From the NCBI GenBank assembly GCA_027013295.1, contig JALUXP010000116.1, positions 1 through 34,094 on the forward strand: a DNA stretch of 34,094 bases, given 5' to 3'. Shown piece after piece: positions 33,939-34,094 of this stretch. Position numbers and translations under genes: made by a program. Numbering within the stretch: the stretch's first letter is position 1; every line of letters starts with the position of its first letter. The DNA is from Sulfurimonas sp. Lineage in GTDB: Bacteria; Campylobacterota; Campylobacteria; Campylobacterales; Sulfurimonadaceae. The notes beneath the pieces are model-generated. The model was given only the letters and a program-made list of their open reading frames with translations, was not told the DNA's origin and did no database searches.

Positions 33939-34019
33939 TTTTTAAGTAACAAATATAACAATAATATAAACTTCCAAAATTCCCCCAATACATTAAGAAA
34001 CAATAAAGCAACAATTCCC

Positions 34020-34025
34020 TATAAT
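34020..34025 (+). promoter_or_regulatory. -10 box of a promoter reading out of the window (probable rRNA operon)
   Basis: CCCTATAATTCCC holds a perfect TATAAT 82 bases after the mnmA stop. The flanks are C-rich, unusual for this AT-rich genome. The 80 bases upstream are AT-rich and could serve as an UP-type element. No gene starts within the remaining bases. Confidence 0.55.
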
Positions 34026-34040
34026 TCCCATCCACAAACA

Positions 34041-34094
34041 AAGAGACCTAATGTTTAGGAGCCTCGCTAACTGTTTGAGATCATTGAAAACTAA
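34041..34094 (+). other. Probable 16S rRNA operon leader, cut by the window end
   Basis: The last 54 bases are non-coding. They hold a small hairpin (CCTAA-TGT-TTAGG, 34047-34059) followed by TCATTGAAAACTAA (34081-34094). That last string resembles the TTTGAAAACT-type element found shortly before 16S rRNA genes in many bacteria, where boxB/boxA-like antitermination signals lie. No 16S sequence itself is inside the window, so the call is an inference. Confidence 0.45.

Overview
The window (34.1 kb, AT-rich, tightly packed) looks like a chromosomal backbone segment of a free-living member of Campylobacterota (formerly Epsilonproteobacteria), most like Sulfurimonas, Sulfuricurvum or their relatives. 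Three things suggest this. The gene order lpxC-tsaB-like-thrB-ylxR-infB-rbfA-rimP and the order aroQ-folK-flhF-flhG-membrane protein-fliA-fliM-fliY are both, as far as I recall, shared with Helicobacter and Campylobacter. plsY-folB-cosR/hsrA is the Campylobacter arrangement. A futalosine-type deaminase, c-type cytochromes and GlnD fit a free-living respiratory member. This assignment comes from recognising proteins and gene order; no search was run.

Layout. 1-3525 (+): 3' part of glnD followed by glmS, so nitrogen sensing sits next to amino-sugar synthesis. 3609-5474 (+): a membrane diguanylate cyclase with a periplasmic CXXCH sensor domain. 5532-9130 (-): a sensor kinase, a CosR/HsrA-type response regulator, folB, plsY and a small cytochrome c. 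9291-11101 (+): nadA-nadC. 11102-11302: a 200-base leader with a 72-bp direct repeat in front of flhB. 11303-23887 (+): flhB, a DHH-like protein, an M23 peptidase, lpxC, a short TsaB-like gene, thrB, ylxR, infB, rbfA, rimP, ribD, a ubiE/menG methyltransferase, xseA and an FmdE-family gene, mostly overlapping or a few bases apart. 23868-25951 (-): sppA and a probable aminodeoxyfutalosine deaminase, converging on the FmdE gene. 26056-33938 (+): one long probable operon, aroQ-folK-flhF-flhG-membrane protein-fliA-fliM-fliY-LOG-mnmA. 33939-34094: a promoter and leader that probably belong to an rRNA operon starting just past the window.

How the genes work together. Envelope and cell-wall genes (glmS, plsY, lpxC, M23 peptidase, sppA) are mixed with translation genes (ylxR, infB, rbfA, rimP, mnmA), cofactor genes (nadA/nadC, ribD, folB/folK, the deaminase and methyltransferase for menaquinone) and flagellar genes. 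The flagellar genes cover export (flhB), polar placement and number (flhF/flhG), late gene control (fliA) and the switch (fliM/fliY). No transposase, phage gene, CRISPR array or tRNA is visible, and no gene-free stretch exceeds 300 bases.

I found no new multi-gene system. The points most worth a second look are: (1) the duplicated mini-ORF/hairpin leader before flhB; (2) a CosR/HsrA orthologue that keeps a complete phospho-acceptor site and has a histidine kinase next to it, unlike the orphan versions in pathogens; (3) an FNR/CRP-type box placed at exactly -41.5 from the predicted start of the cytochrome c gene; (4) a diguanylate cyclase combining a heme-type motif with a cytoplasmic cysteine-rich module; (5) a DHH-like protein without the family's catalytic motifs.
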